From assembly GCA_036023115.1 (NCBI GenBank), contig JAYKKT010000048.1, positions 6,392,001 through 6,456,000 on the forward strand: DNA of 64,000 bases, read 5' to 3'. Source of the DNA: Brasenia schreberi. Lineage: Eukaryota; Streptophyta; Magnoliopsida; Nymphaeales; Cabombaceae. Positions within the stretch are counted from its first letter, which is position 1. Each line of letters starts with the position of its first letter. The position numbers were made by a program, and so were the translations under genes. This document shows positions 24,301 through 35,460 of the stretch, piece after piece. The notes beneath the pieces are model-generated. The model was given only the letters and a program-made list of their open reading frames with translations, made no database searches and was not told where the DNA came from.

Positions 24301-27300
24301 CCTCTACTTAAGAGCTACTCTGCACATTTGTATATACCTTCTTTAAATATGTGACAGTAAATAAGGACTTACCTATCGGAATATAATTACCATGTTGTAA
24401 CTATAGCTGACTAATTGAAGCGTTATCTACTGTAGGGAAGTCAATACTTATTTTGTAGTATAGGACTCTTGTAATCCCTCTCTATGTAAAGAAGGTTCTG
24501 ACATTAGATTTGGATTATGTTATATTATGAATTTACAATTTGAGACTTCTTTCCTCCAGCTCTCTCTCCCTTTCCGAGCTCGTACATCCCTCTCAAACTC
24601 GTCCAGTTCAGTCAACCCACAGGGACCAAAGCTAGCAACTCTGACCCTCCATCACTTGCCCTCCATCACTCCGTCAATTCTTATCTATTTTTCATGCATC
24701 TTATATCATCGGAAATCTCTTTGTAAGCTGTTCCAAAAGGTGCAGGTCCAAAGTTCAGTCAGATTTGGCTATTAGACAATTTGTTTAACTTGTTTTATGT
24801 AAGTTTATATAAGCAAGCCACGAGAACACCAAATTTTAGCAAGATCGTACCTTTGGATCAATGGCAGTTCCTCGAGAGTCTTACAAAGCAAAGCAATGAA
24901 ATAGTTCTTTCATCCTGTGTTAGTGGCATGGAATGAAGCTCAAGTGTAGAGGCTTTCGCTAATATGGATGGACTGGCGTGCAGAAGCAAAGCTTCACAGC
25001 ACCCTAGGGTAGGATAGGCTACTGAATATAACAACGAGCTAAGGCTAAGGACGAATAACTGTACAGACCTTAGCTCAAAGCCAAACTACATCGGAGCTAG
25101 GGTGGAGCATGGTTCAAGTTTCAAAAGCCTGGTTGAGAGAAAAGAATGAACAGGCAAACCATTGCTTTATGAGTGCAATTTTAGTAGATAGCTTATCAAC
25201 AAACCACGATGATTATGGTTTTTATTATATGAATACTTTGTCCTTTCTATTTCATCTTTCCCCAACTATTATTAAGACTAGACATTTGAATACAGGAGAA
25301 AGTTCACTAGAACATGTCTAATGATATTGACCTTAACTATAACGGATTGATGGATAGGAATCTATTGGGCATTTCTCACAACTAATTAGCTGCTATTCAA
25401 CATCAAATACTCTGGATCATAAGTTCTATTTCCACTATAAGTTAGGTTCATAATGAGTCTAATTAGGTTTTGTATGATATGCTGACCTAATTGTCCATAT
25501 ATCATGCTTGGTACAGGCTCTGATAAAGAGGACATATTGGTGCTAATGGGATTATCTTATCCCTACTGTTGTTACATCTTTCTCATGGTAGCTTGTCAAA
25601 AGATGGTTACTGATTAGAAAATCTGGCTCTTCCTTTTGTTAGATGTTTTAACAAATTGGAGAACTATGGTTACATCTTTCACATGGTATTTTTTTATCTA
25701 GAAAAGATTATGATAGGGTGACAAGGGACACTTTTTGGAGAACTTTGGAAAAGAAAGGTATTTCATTGACATACAACAATCTTATAAAAGAACATGTATA
25801 ATAGTGCACAAACATGTATTAGGACTTGTGAAGGAATGGCAGATTTCTTTGAAGTTAATATTGGATTACATCAAGGATTAGCTTTAAGTCCATATTTATT
25901 TATATTAGTCATTGACGAGTTAACAAAACATATTTAAGATGAAGTTCTTTTGTGTACGTTATTCGTGGATGACATTGTATTAATGGACAAGTCTACGGAA
26001 AAAGTTAATAGAAAATTGGAACTATAAAAAGAAGCATTAGAAGGTAAAGGCTTTCGACTTAGTAGAACAAAGACAATATATGGAATGCAAGTTTGATCAT
26101 TTGATTACTTCAAATGAAATAAAAACTAAGATTGACACACATTGTATCCCTTGTAAGGAAAGTTTTAAATACCTAAGGTGAATGTTTCATAATGATAGAA
26201 AATTTGAAGATAGTACACATAGAATTAATGCAAATTGGTTAAAATGGAGAGGTGCATAAGGTATTTTATGACAAAAAGATACCATTAAAGTTGAAAGATA
26301 AATATTATAGAGAAACAATTCAACCCGCTAAGCTTTGTAGTTCCGAATGTTGGAAATGAAGATATTGAGATAAATGAATGGTTACACAAAGAAAAAATGT
26401 ACATGTAATGAGGTTATTAGAAACAAATTAGGAGTGGCAATAATAGATGACAAAATGAGCGAAAATCATTTAATATGGTTTGGACACATACAAAGACGAC
26501 CAAAGGAAGCTCCGGTAAGAAGTTATGAGAAACTAGATTGTAAAAATGCTAAAAGAGGAAGAAGAAAACCACAAAAGTGTTGGAAGGAAATAATAAGAAA
26601 TGATCAAGCTTATGTTGAGTTAAATGTTAGCATGGCACATGACCGAGTCCTATGGAAATAAAGAATCCATATAGCCAACCCCATCTAATATGGGAAAAGG
26701 CTTAGTTGATGTTTTTTTAACAAATTAGAGAGGTGGAAGATGCTCTAAACTAAAACAAGGCAGTCAACATCAATTTTAAAGACCAATGTTGTAAATATTG
26801 TATCAGACCTCCTATCGCATGGGGTACATATACAAGTTATTTTTAAATTATTTTTTTAAATGTTAAAATTTCTGTAATATGGACAATGTCAAGAGACAAC
26901 AGATTCAATATAAAAAAAAAAAAACTAAATCACATGCATACATCTTCCTCGAGCCTCACTTTCAAACTTAAGATAAATTAATGAATGTTTAGCTTGAATA
27001 TATATTGGATTTTTTGAGAGAAAAGAGTTGGTCTTGAAGAGAAGAAAAGATAGAATGCAAGAACATCCAAAGAAGTTGATTTAGAAGGGTCCAAATATAC
27101 CTAAAATATGTTTTTTTAAATTGAAATTTGAAATATTATACTGGATTGTAAGATACAATGTCCGTATCATAGTGTATCATACGATACGCTGCGATACGGT
27201 TGCGATAAATGTATTTTTCTATATAGGTACTGGTTCAAGTACCGATACACCCATATCACGTATCATATTGTACGATATGATACAATTTTTATAACATTGT

Positions 27301-29023
27301 TAAATACACCTCAAAAAGCATATTTTCAAATACAAGAGTCATATCAGACAATCAGTACCTATTGGTAATTCTAGAAAACATGATGTTCCTCGATTGTAAA
27401 TCGAGGAACATCATTGACACAGAAGAAAAGTACACCACTGAATAGAAAGTGTCATAAAATTCTAAAAAAGAATGCAATGGACCATTAAAGCATAAATTAT
27501 GGATATATAGGTTGAGCTTGTACAAAAATGGGTACAAGCAATACGGTACGATATCTCATAGTGCTACTGTAAGTTGGCTGCAGTGGTTGTACTATAACGG
27601 GCAAAAGATGACCCATGTAAATGCATTTCCAAAAGATGATCAGATGCATCATAGTTAGTGACAAGCATATGGTAAGCAAAAATAGAAATATAGTCACTTG
27701 CCTTGTAGAAGGTAGAATGCCAAAAACTTTGATAGTAATAGGTAGATGATGATTAACACACTTTGCAAGACGTATGCCATAAGGGTCATCTTTCCAAGCA
27801 TTTTCAGGGATCTCCATCTTTAAAGAGATCATCGTGGCCAAGGAATGGACCTGCACACTTAAGATCAAGGCACTGTTGGAGGCTTCACATGCTTGTATTG
27901 AAAAGTTCATTAAAACCAAAAGGCCATTTCAACCGCAATGACTTATGCTAAACAAATTATGATAGCACAAGTCCTAAGACAAACAAAAAGAGCACTATTT
28001 AATTCAACATTGACATAGGCTACTGCTGACAGGTAAGCATCCGTCCATGGTATGTAAAGAAATGGAATGCAGCCAATATATATATTGCACCTCCAATATT
28101 AGGCAAGAAAGTTTATCAACTGCTTCACCCAAGTCCAAGCTCTTCAGAATATAGAAGAAAGTTCAGACCGACTCAATCTATGCCCACCACAGCTCCCCCA
28201 GCTAGCTGCTCCTTGTAAAAGTTTAGAACGCCAATAATTAGAGGTTTGGCAACATGTTGAGCATTACAGCCTTTCGTTAGATTTTAGGAATCACTGTATT
28301 TCATTTGACTTTGAAATCAACAGGGTTAGGATTATTTTGTAAATCCTTTTCCTCACAACATTGGCAACAATGGCGTTTCCTATAAATGCCAGTTATCGGC
28401 AGGCTTATCTCTAGATCCATATGTTTCTTCACAACCATAACTTTAATTTCACAACTGTAACTAGAATTACTTAAGAAAAAAGCAGAAACATCTGCAAAGA
28501 CTATGCCATTCAACAATTTGTTTAATCACTTTCAATTAGCTACAGTGACTCACTCCTTTATCAGTTCTGCTACTTCGAGCCCAGGCTATTTTATGCAAAT
28601 CTCCGTAATTGCTGTCACGGATTCCACCAGCCTTATATATCGCTGCTTCTAGTTCACCTTCAACTGCTGCATAAAAGTATGTCATTTTACTAGAGAATAT
28701 GATACCATAAGGTGTGAACGGAAGAAGAAAATTACTGGTTCCTTGTTGAATTAGAGACTGATGTTTCCGGTACAGAATGAAAAGCTCGAAGTACTCATAA
28801 GAACTGATTTCAGCTAAAATGACTCTAATAAGATGATGAATACACATATACCACAGCAAATCAAGAGTGAGAGGACGATAAGCATGCAATCCGCCCCGAA
28901 ATTTTACAGGAGTTGAAATTGCAGTACATTCCAATCATGACTACAGAACGAAACCAATTTAAGGCAATAAACGAACGTATTGGTCCTTACTGGGTGCACC
29001 GATATCTCGCTGCAGTTGCAGAC

Positions 29024-29054
<31 letters not shown>

Positions 29055-29393
29055 CAGTATGTCAATACTCAAGCCTGATACCTCTCCTCAACGAAATGAG
29101 GCAGAGAGCAAGAAAAGGAAAAGCAGAAAACAAGAAACGAGAGCAACCATGCCTCTGTATTCAGTGCCAACATATCCAACGCGCGTCACGACCTTCTTCT
29201 TGCAAAAGGGAAGCCATTTCTGGCAGGAATCCGCTTCGGCAGCGGGGTAATGGGTAACGACGGTGGCGCTTTTCCTCGTGAAGACGCGAATGGGAATAAC
29301 AGTCGCCATGGATGAGAGGAAGCAACGAGAGAAGAGCGGACGATCAAGAACTGGAATTGCAAAGAATGATGAGGAAAGCGAAGGAGCGGCCAT
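18379..29393 (-). CDS. tRNA pseudouridine synthase, TruA/PUS family
   Basis: The enzyme isomerises uridine to pseudouridine in tRNA. Seven exons, listed high to low: 29153-29393, 28991-29023, 28554-28666, 27702-27850, 23318-23462, 22149-22577 and 18379-18828. They sum to 1560 nt (519 codons plus stop) and all junctions keep phase. The N-terminal 60 residues are Ser/Arg-rich, possibly an organelle transit peptide. Then come [23 protein letters not shown] and [10 protein letters not shown] with the catalytic Asp, followed by PFHNYT, an acidic insert, [16 protein letters not shown] and a plant-type tail. Introns 1 and 4 appear to use GC donors; introns 2, 3, 5 and 6 use GT. Introns 4 and 6 are 4.2 and 3.3 kb because of RTE LINE and MITE insertions. 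No exon is broken. The last codons and 3' end are less certain, since retroelement sequence begins about 180 bp beyond the stop. Confidence 0.92.
19080..19331. repeat. AT/TG/ATAC microsatellite cluster in intron 6
   Basis: Several TA runs, TGTG words and CATA tetranucleotides alternate over 250 bp, and the RTE sequence starts directly at 19332. Frames rich in I-Y-I-Y in both directions are translations of this cluster. Confidence 0.85.
19332..20656 (-). mobile_element. RTE LINE, 5' half with endonuclease
   Basis: Transcribed toward low coordinates. It starts at 20656 with the family 5' end (CCCAAGCCCGGATAAAGGAGG-like), then an N-terminal region with a repeated peptide, then the apurinic-type endonuclease (20426-19929: [19 protein letters not shown]; 19889-19692: [15 protein letters not shown]-like end), then a basic linker at 19547-19340 ([19 protein letters not shown]). 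It stops at a microsatellite, so the RT half is missing. Losing the 3' half is unusual for a LINE and points to later deletion or rearrangement. It lies in intron 6 of the pseudouridine synthase gene, same orientation. Confidence 0.85.
20951..21989 (-). mobile_element. 5'-truncated RTE LINE with 16-bp TSD
   Basis: This 1.04-kb copy holds the RT C-terminal half and the 3' protein end. RT motifs are [19 protein letters not shown] and FVDD near 21770. The end domain ([17 protein letters not shown], then [11 protein letters not shown]) lies at 21402-21088. The 3' tail is at 20951. The direct repeat GAACTCATAAAACAAT occurs at 20935-20950 and 21990-22005, so this is an independent insertion from the 5'-half copy nearby. 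It lies in intron 6 of the pseudouridine synthase gene, sense orientation. Confidence 0.92.
23463..25645. other. Intron 4 sequence without genes
   Basis: This is the 3' part, in minus-strand sense, of the pseudouridine synthase intron 4. No coding domain is recognised. The stretch near 24300-24780 (short TA-rich upstream part, then CTCTATGTAAAGAAGGTTC) looks like a decayed solo LTR, but I could not define both ends. Confidence 0.3.
25663..26714 (+). mobile_element. 5'-truncated RTE LINE with 17-bp TSD
   Basis: A plus-strand RTE copy, antisense to the host gene. It covers the RT C-terminal half ([32 protein letters not shown] near 25960) and the end domain (26374-26661: [20 protein letters not shown], then CWKEIIRND, then MAHDRVLWK), finishing in the family tail. 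Flanking 17-bp duplications, TTTTAACAAATTGGAGA and its one-mismatch copy, are at 25646-25662 and 26715-26731. Several stops show that it is dead. Confidence 0.9.
26784..27299. mobile_element. hAT-type MITE with TIRs and 8-bp TSD
   Basis: A 516-bp nonautonomous element in intron 4 of the pseudouridine synthase gene. The terminal inverted repeats are CAATGTTGTAAATATTG and, on the other strand, CAATGTTATAAAAATTG. The flanking 8-bp duplications are TTAAAGAC (26776-26783) and TTAAATAC (27300-27307), one mismatch apart. The internal end carries CGATACG and GATACG words like those of the autonomous hAT at 57.0-60.4 kb, whose terminus also reads AGTGTTGT. It is probably an old nonautonomous relative of that family. 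Confidence 0.85.
29026..29054. repeat. (GA)n microsatellite forming a splice polypyrimidine tract
   Basis: About 14 GA units on the plus strand, which read as a CT run on the coding (minus) strand. The run ends directly at the CAG acceptor of the 33-nt microexon of the pseudouridine synthase gene, so repeat length sets the pyrimidine tract length. Confidence 0.9.
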
Positions 29394-29892
29394 CGGATTG
29401 CAGGTGGCGGCAGACTTCTGCCGCTACTCAAAATTGAAGTTCAGATAAAAGGGAACCGCGCCAGGTGCTCCCCTACGCCGCCTTTTTCTGCTGGTTTTGG
29501 TGTGAAGTCTTAACCGTGCATTTCGGCAGCACTTGTCGCTACTAGCCGTTCTTACCGGAGGTAAACTAAACTAACACCAGAAATTAAACTTGAACCACAC
29601 TATGAATCAAGGACCAGTGAATTCAGTTTTTGAACCATGCCAAAATAGTGGTTCCATTACTTTTTTCAGTTTTTTATTTAAATTTATAAATATTTATTTT
29701 AAGTGCGGAATAGTTTAGAACGTAGTGTGATGACTACGAACACTATGGCCTAGTGTCATTCTTTTATACAAAATCCTTTTTTAGAGAAGCGTCTCTAACT
29801 TACCAGTGTAGCATGTCGACACCGTACACTCCTTTTTGCTATCAATAAAGTACTTGTACCTTTCCATTTAACATGACTTTGTTGTATTTACT

Positions 29893-30376
29893 TTGAATAT
29901 TTGTCGTATTGCGTAATATGAGTTAAATGGATGTCAAGGCCCATTTGAAACCCTTAGCATTCGGAAGAGGAGCTCAAGTCACATCCCCTATCAAAGGTTG
30001 TGTAAACTACTTATCCGTTACATCACCTTGAAAAATTATTAAGGTTGATATAGCTTGAGGGTTAGGTGTTGATCTCGTTTAATATTAGTCGGTTGAAGAA
30101 CTCATAGGAAAACATGGTGTTCCTCAAGGAAACACATGGTGAAATATTGAGAGGGTCAAGGTTGACATCACTTACATGTTATTTTAAACGTTTATCATAT
30201 TGCGTGATGTGAGTTAAACGGATACAAGGCCCATTTTAGGCATTTAGCATCCGAGAAGGGGCCTAGGTTACATTCTTTATCGGAGGTCGTCTAAACTACT
30301 TATATGTTGTATCACTTTAGAAATTTATTAAGGTTGATTCAGTCTAAGGGTTAGGTGTTGATCATGTTGCGAGCCT
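29893..30376. repeat. Two-copy tandem duplication upstream of the PUS gene
   Basis: Copy 1 is about 29893-30086 and copy 2 about 30186-30376. Both contain CGTATTGCGTAATATGAG-like, CAAGGCCCATTT, AAACTACTTAT and GGGTTAGGTGTTGATC blocks in the same order. The copies are well diverged. The repeat lies about 500 bp upstream of the start codon of the pseudouridine synthase gene. Confidence 0.8.
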
Positions 30377-30399
30377 CATCAACTCTTTTGACTGTTAGG

Positions 30400-31280
30400 G
30401 CATAACAATAATTGTTATTTACACACCTAAATCTCTATACGTACACTTTATTTTTTTTTGTGATTCCAAAATTGTTTTGGTATTTTTCAAAAATAACCAT
30501 GATACCCCATTAGTTGTTTGAACACACACTCCTTCTCGGCAAACCACCCTCACATGTCTTTTGTAGTCTGTAGTCCCACAAAGCATACTCCATTGACCCA
30601 CAACTTGAAGCTTGACTCCACATACGTGTTGCCTTCTCTCGCAACCAAGCCACACTTTTGACCTTACTGAAAAGAAAGAAGAAAAAGAAAAGAAAAAAGG
30701 AGGTTGATTTAAAGAGGGTTTGAGTAGTTACATCGTTAATTTGCTTTATCTTTTGCTCTTTTTTATCTATCAAAAATGTTTTTAATTGGAATCTCGGCAA
30801 CTTGATGTCGGGTTTCTAGATCAAAACATATAAGTGTATCTCTCCTAAATAGAGACACAACACGTCGGCATAGATGAGGATATGTCATGTTTTCTCGTAT
30901 TTTATTTAGATGATATATATTATATTACATAATGTATAGTATAAACTCATACTTATTTGACACACTCGTTATTTTGTTTATTTGCAAGTATAACACACAA
31001 AGAATGAGCATAAAGGTATAATATCGCTGTCTCATCTAAAAGACATAACACATTATCAAATAGAAGATGACCATACAAATGGTGATTGGGCAAAGAGAAT
31101 TATTGTATATTTAAATATAATAGTAATAATTTCAATTGATTATATAAATAAAATTATATAAACAATTTTAAAAGTAGTAATATCCCACACATGGTTTATC
31201 ATTTCAACAATATAGACAGTCAAATGAGAGGATGTAAAATCCTATAATTGGATTGATATTCTAGGGAGGTGTAGGTTGAT
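30400..31280. other. AT-rich intergenic sequence without recognised genes
   Basis: Short minus-strand frames at 30419-30655 and 30510-30800 show no known domain. The remainder is AT-rich with many stops. Confidence 0.3.
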
Positions 31281-31282
31281 TG

Positions 31283-32390
31283 GGCAAGGAGAATTATTGT
31301 ATGAGGTGATAGATTATTCATTGTTGAGCATTTTTATCGAGTATTGACAACTAGACACAAATAGCTTTCATATGTTATATGGTGAGATGACTCTCACTCT
31401 TTATGATGTCTATGAAATACATGATCTTCTTATGGACAAATGACTTGATTTTTTAACATCAAATATGATGGCTCAAAGTAAGGAAGGCATTTTGAGTTAT
31501 ATGTTAGAGATGAGTATTAGTAAAGTAATGTTGGAGATTAAGTTCGGATCATTAAGTTTGAGATGCTCTAAAAACATATTAAGGGTGACAAACTCGCAAG
31601 TAAAAAGATTATTATATTATATTTTTATATCAACTTGATTATATATTATATTGGGATAAGTCTAGAGATAGAGTGTCAATACTGATCCTGCAACTATTAG
31701 ATCACAATGTTTGGAGGATCGGCAACTATACTTGGGGTGTATCAACATTAGATTACCTATACAAGCAATTAAAAAAAATCTTTTGGATCGAGACACAACA
31801 ATTGAATGGGCATACTACTCTATTTCACGTAAAATTTTGTTATTTATGTTTGCTAAAGTACTTTCATATAGTTTGTTTTATAATTTAGTAACTAAATTAT
31901 ATTTTGCATTTGTAGGCATGAATTTCAAGACAACCATGAGTAGACAAGTGGATGGAAAATATCTATCACATGAGTTCTCCTACTAATCGACTTGTTTTGT
32001 ATAGTAAGCAATTGGATTTGATGACGGTAAATCAAGTTATCAAACTGTAACTATCTATTTTATTTTATTACAGAGGCTAAGATGTTATAAATATGTCATT
32101 TTTATCTTTTTTTTATGCAATGTAGATTGGATGACAACTATATGGTTATGTAAACTACTTGGAAAACATGCATATAAGTTGTCGCAATATCATAGATGTA
32201 TTCACTATTTTGATGTTGTGGAACCGTACATGCATGATGAGACTAACTATTTATTATCATTGGATGATAATACTAATATTATTTATAATTATTATCCTCT
32301 TCCAACATCTTATGGCCGTATGAGATATAGTAGCACCAATTTTATAGTATTCGGAATGTGTGCCATAGTCATTGTCAGGTGACCTTTCTT
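31283..32390 (+). pseudogene. Plant mobile domain (PMD) remnant
   Basis: Pieces in order match the aminotransferase-like plant mobile domain, which is found in plant genes and in MULE or gypsy elements. LLSIFIEY, then SFHMLYGEMTLTLYDVYEI (31360-31425), is the characteristic G-E-M-T-x-T-L-x-D-V motif. IGNYTWGVSTLDYLYKQL at about 31708-31765 follows. Then come LYSKQLDLMTVNQVI near 32000 and CIHYFDVVEPYMHDE near 32185-32240. The frame changes and internal stops between the pieces make it a pseudogene, or several exons of an old one. It converges on the MULE remnant on the opposite strand. Confidence 0.7.
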
Positions 32391-33069
32391 TAATAGACAT
32401 GATAGATACATATCATTAGTGTTACCAACAAGAATATTGCTTGATGATATTTGATCAAGTGATAGTTGAGGATGTTAAGGATGCATGAGCTAATGTTTAT
32501 GTCATGTATTTAGAGGATTTGGGGATGTTCTTCTATATTATTCTTTATATGTATACTTGTATGACATTTGTAATGAATGTCATTTTAGTTTTATTAGTCT
32601 TCATTCTTAATATAATCAAATAACTGAATAAATTAGTACAACTAGATTGAAATAATAAGTTCATTGAAAAAATATAAATAACATCTTATTATCATTCTCA
32701 ATGTAGTAGAATGGTATCGTATGATCCTCTCATTTATATGTACATCTCAATTTGCACATAGAGTGGTTTGATCTCAAACCTCAACGCTTTCATATTAGTA
32801 TCATTGCCTAGACAAAGAGGTAGGAAGCATTAGAGAGTCATCAAATATGTGCATCTACAAAAATATACAAAAGAAGACGAGTAATCCAAATTAAATCATA
32901 ATAACTCATGTAGCACACATCTTTTACTAGTGGTTGCTCACCATCCGACACTAACAATAGAAATATAAGTGACCTCATTATAGAGAGCAGTACCAATACG
33001 ATGCTTCATCGAGTAGTGATGATTGAACCCACATCTAGCATGAACATCCAATAACCACAAGACATGAGT

Positions 33070-35460
33070 TCTCCTTTATATATGCAATATGATGAATAAT
33101 AGTATTAATACCATCCTCCATGAAAATGCATGAGTATAGGTTATGCTTATATATCACTTTTTTCAAGCACTATCTACAAACTTCACATGACCACTATTCT
33201 CTCTATCCCAAATGTTTGTCAATGACTCAATACCTGCAATTTTCATCCCTAACAACATTCACCAATAATTCACAAATATGCTCACAAAGTAGCATATTTT
33301 TGTCTTGTATGATGATTCAAAGTCCAATTGTCTCAAAATATTCTTCTTAAGAGGAGACCCAATCTAAAAACAAGAGAAGTTGATACTAGAAAGAGGAACA
33401 CAATTCTCTAATGAGGAACAACCTAATCTTCGAGTCCCCTCATGCCCTCAGCCATGTTCATGCCTTTATCCTCAAAAGGCATTTCTGTCTACATGCTTTT
33501 AAGCTGATAACTCCATTTTTTTGGATATGTTAGATAGTCTCCCTTTAAGACACCAAATGGGTCACTCCTATAGGGTGGTATACTTAAGACTCAACTACTT
33601 ATCCAACATCTTAACCAATTTGTTCTGATTAGGATGTTGCTGTAACTTTTTGAATAGTTGTCTTCATCATAGTTATTGTTCTTATACCTTTATCATTGTG
33701 ATTGGTGATGTAGGGCATTTCCACCTCATAGTCAAGCTTCTTCCAAAATAGATCACCTACTCATAATTGCATTAATTTACTATATTTAAGCAAGGCTGAT
33801 TTCAAGAGCACACGATGACCCATGCAAATGTCGTAATGTATATCGACATGTGATTAAGATTGAACCTATTATTGCAATACGATTGTATTTTCTTATAATA
33901 AAGTGAGGAATGTGGCGTGATACTCTTTTCCATATTAGCAATGATATCATGTGTTACATCAACATAATGCCTGGTGATGATTTAAGATTCCTCAGATGAC
34001 TTCTTTAATTCTATATTTACAACTCGATCAATGAATATACTTGTTTCCAAATTGTATCAAATTTCTAAGTTGAGCTACTAAGGAACCCTTTCAATCTTAC
34101 TTGTGTATTGTCCATCCTATCCACCATTATAGAAGAATCATTATAAGATTTAAAATCTATAAACGATATATATATATATATATATATGCATTAACGAGTA
34201 ACTTTACATATCTATTAGTTGTATGAGTATCATAATGAACCACTCTATCTATATATGAATAATCCTCGCATCTAATGAGTAGATGATCTTCCTCCAACTC
34301 ACACAAAATGCACTGACAATATCTTTATTCTTTTTCAATTTTATAATAAATTCTTTAATGTTTTTTGTAATGTGTTATCTACACAAGAAATATGTCACTT
34401 TTGGAAATATAAATTGAATGACATTCACCAAAGTCACATCATAGTCACTACAAACTACACATGGAAAGTTGTTTGGAGTGGATAACTCCTTGGTGCCTTA
34501 ACATCTAAACATAAATCTCTTCTATGCACTCATGAAATTGAAGGCTATAGAAAAATTCATGTTAGTTGATATAAACCTAACAACCTCAAGAAAAGTTATC
34601 TTATACCTGCTAATTACAAACTATATGCAAGCACTACTTAATATAAAAAATAATATTAAACACATGAAAAAAGAAACTCATACATATTTATCTTATATGT
34701 ACTATAGAAATGCATATATAGTTGCATTGAACAAGGACGTGTAAACAAAATGTCGCTGATAATATCCGTATCGGGTATCTTATAATGTCATGTGTGATGA
34801 TGGTAAGAGTCTAAATCATACAATAGTTCTTGCAAAACAATTTGATAACCCTTAACTTCCTTCTTAATTTTTATCATTATAAATATGTCTTGTTGTACTA
34901 ATATTTGTCTCATCGACCCACTTGAAATGTGTCAAAATATGTTTGAATTTACGATAGCTTTTTGTCAAGTCCTTTGATATACTATACTCAAATTCACTCA
35001 ATCTCCTTACAAAAACATGACCAAGATACAAACCTAAAGGGTGATTATTTCTCCCATTAACTATATTTAACCTCTAATAACCATCTATTGTAGCCTTTCT
35101 TGTTAGAAAAAATAGGCATTTTACCTTCTTAGTGCTCATTCACCTACTATTTTTAACATCAACATTTTTACTTCTCCTATATTTGTCACTCTTTTTAACA
35201 CCCAAGTCAACCCTTCTTGGTTATGCCTTTCGCTTTGAACAAAAAATACAATATCATATTATGCTTTCTCCTGACATTTCTTACGCACTCAATAAACTCA
35301 TCTCAATTACAACATGTCCTTTGTCATAAATATAAGTGAATAATCAAGTCCATCACTCTCGTAGTTGACAAATATGTCTTCAACTTCATTAGTCAACCAA
35401 TAAAAAAATACATCATTCGGTATACCACAATCAAATGTAGTCTCCTTGTCCATACTAGAT
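33070..35460 (-). pseudogene. FAR1-type MULE transposase with OTU-like tail
   Basis: Read on the minus strand. Near 35440-35330 is a FAR1-like N-terminal stretch. Near 35100-34870 follow KKVKCLFFLTRK, VNGRNNHPLG, VRRLSEFEYSISKDLTKS and TTRHIYNDKN, the pattern of MULE and FAR1-related DNA-binding regions. Near 34480-34380 is the transposase core (SDYDVTLVNVIQFIFPKVTY, then FLCR-x-HITKNI). Near 33350-33080 the sequence resembles an OTU cysteine protease core (NVVRDENWRYQVI-like in the better-preserved copy at 44.2-44.5 kb), which in intact OTU folds is V-x-D-G-N-C-G-x-R-x-(I/V). Here the catalytic Cys is not seen. Stops are frequent. The OTU assignment is weaker than the transposase assignment. 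Confidence 0.65.
34168..34188. repeat. (TA)n microsatellite
   Basis: A run of about ten TA units within the MULE remnant; it breaks the transposase frame. Confidence 0.85.
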
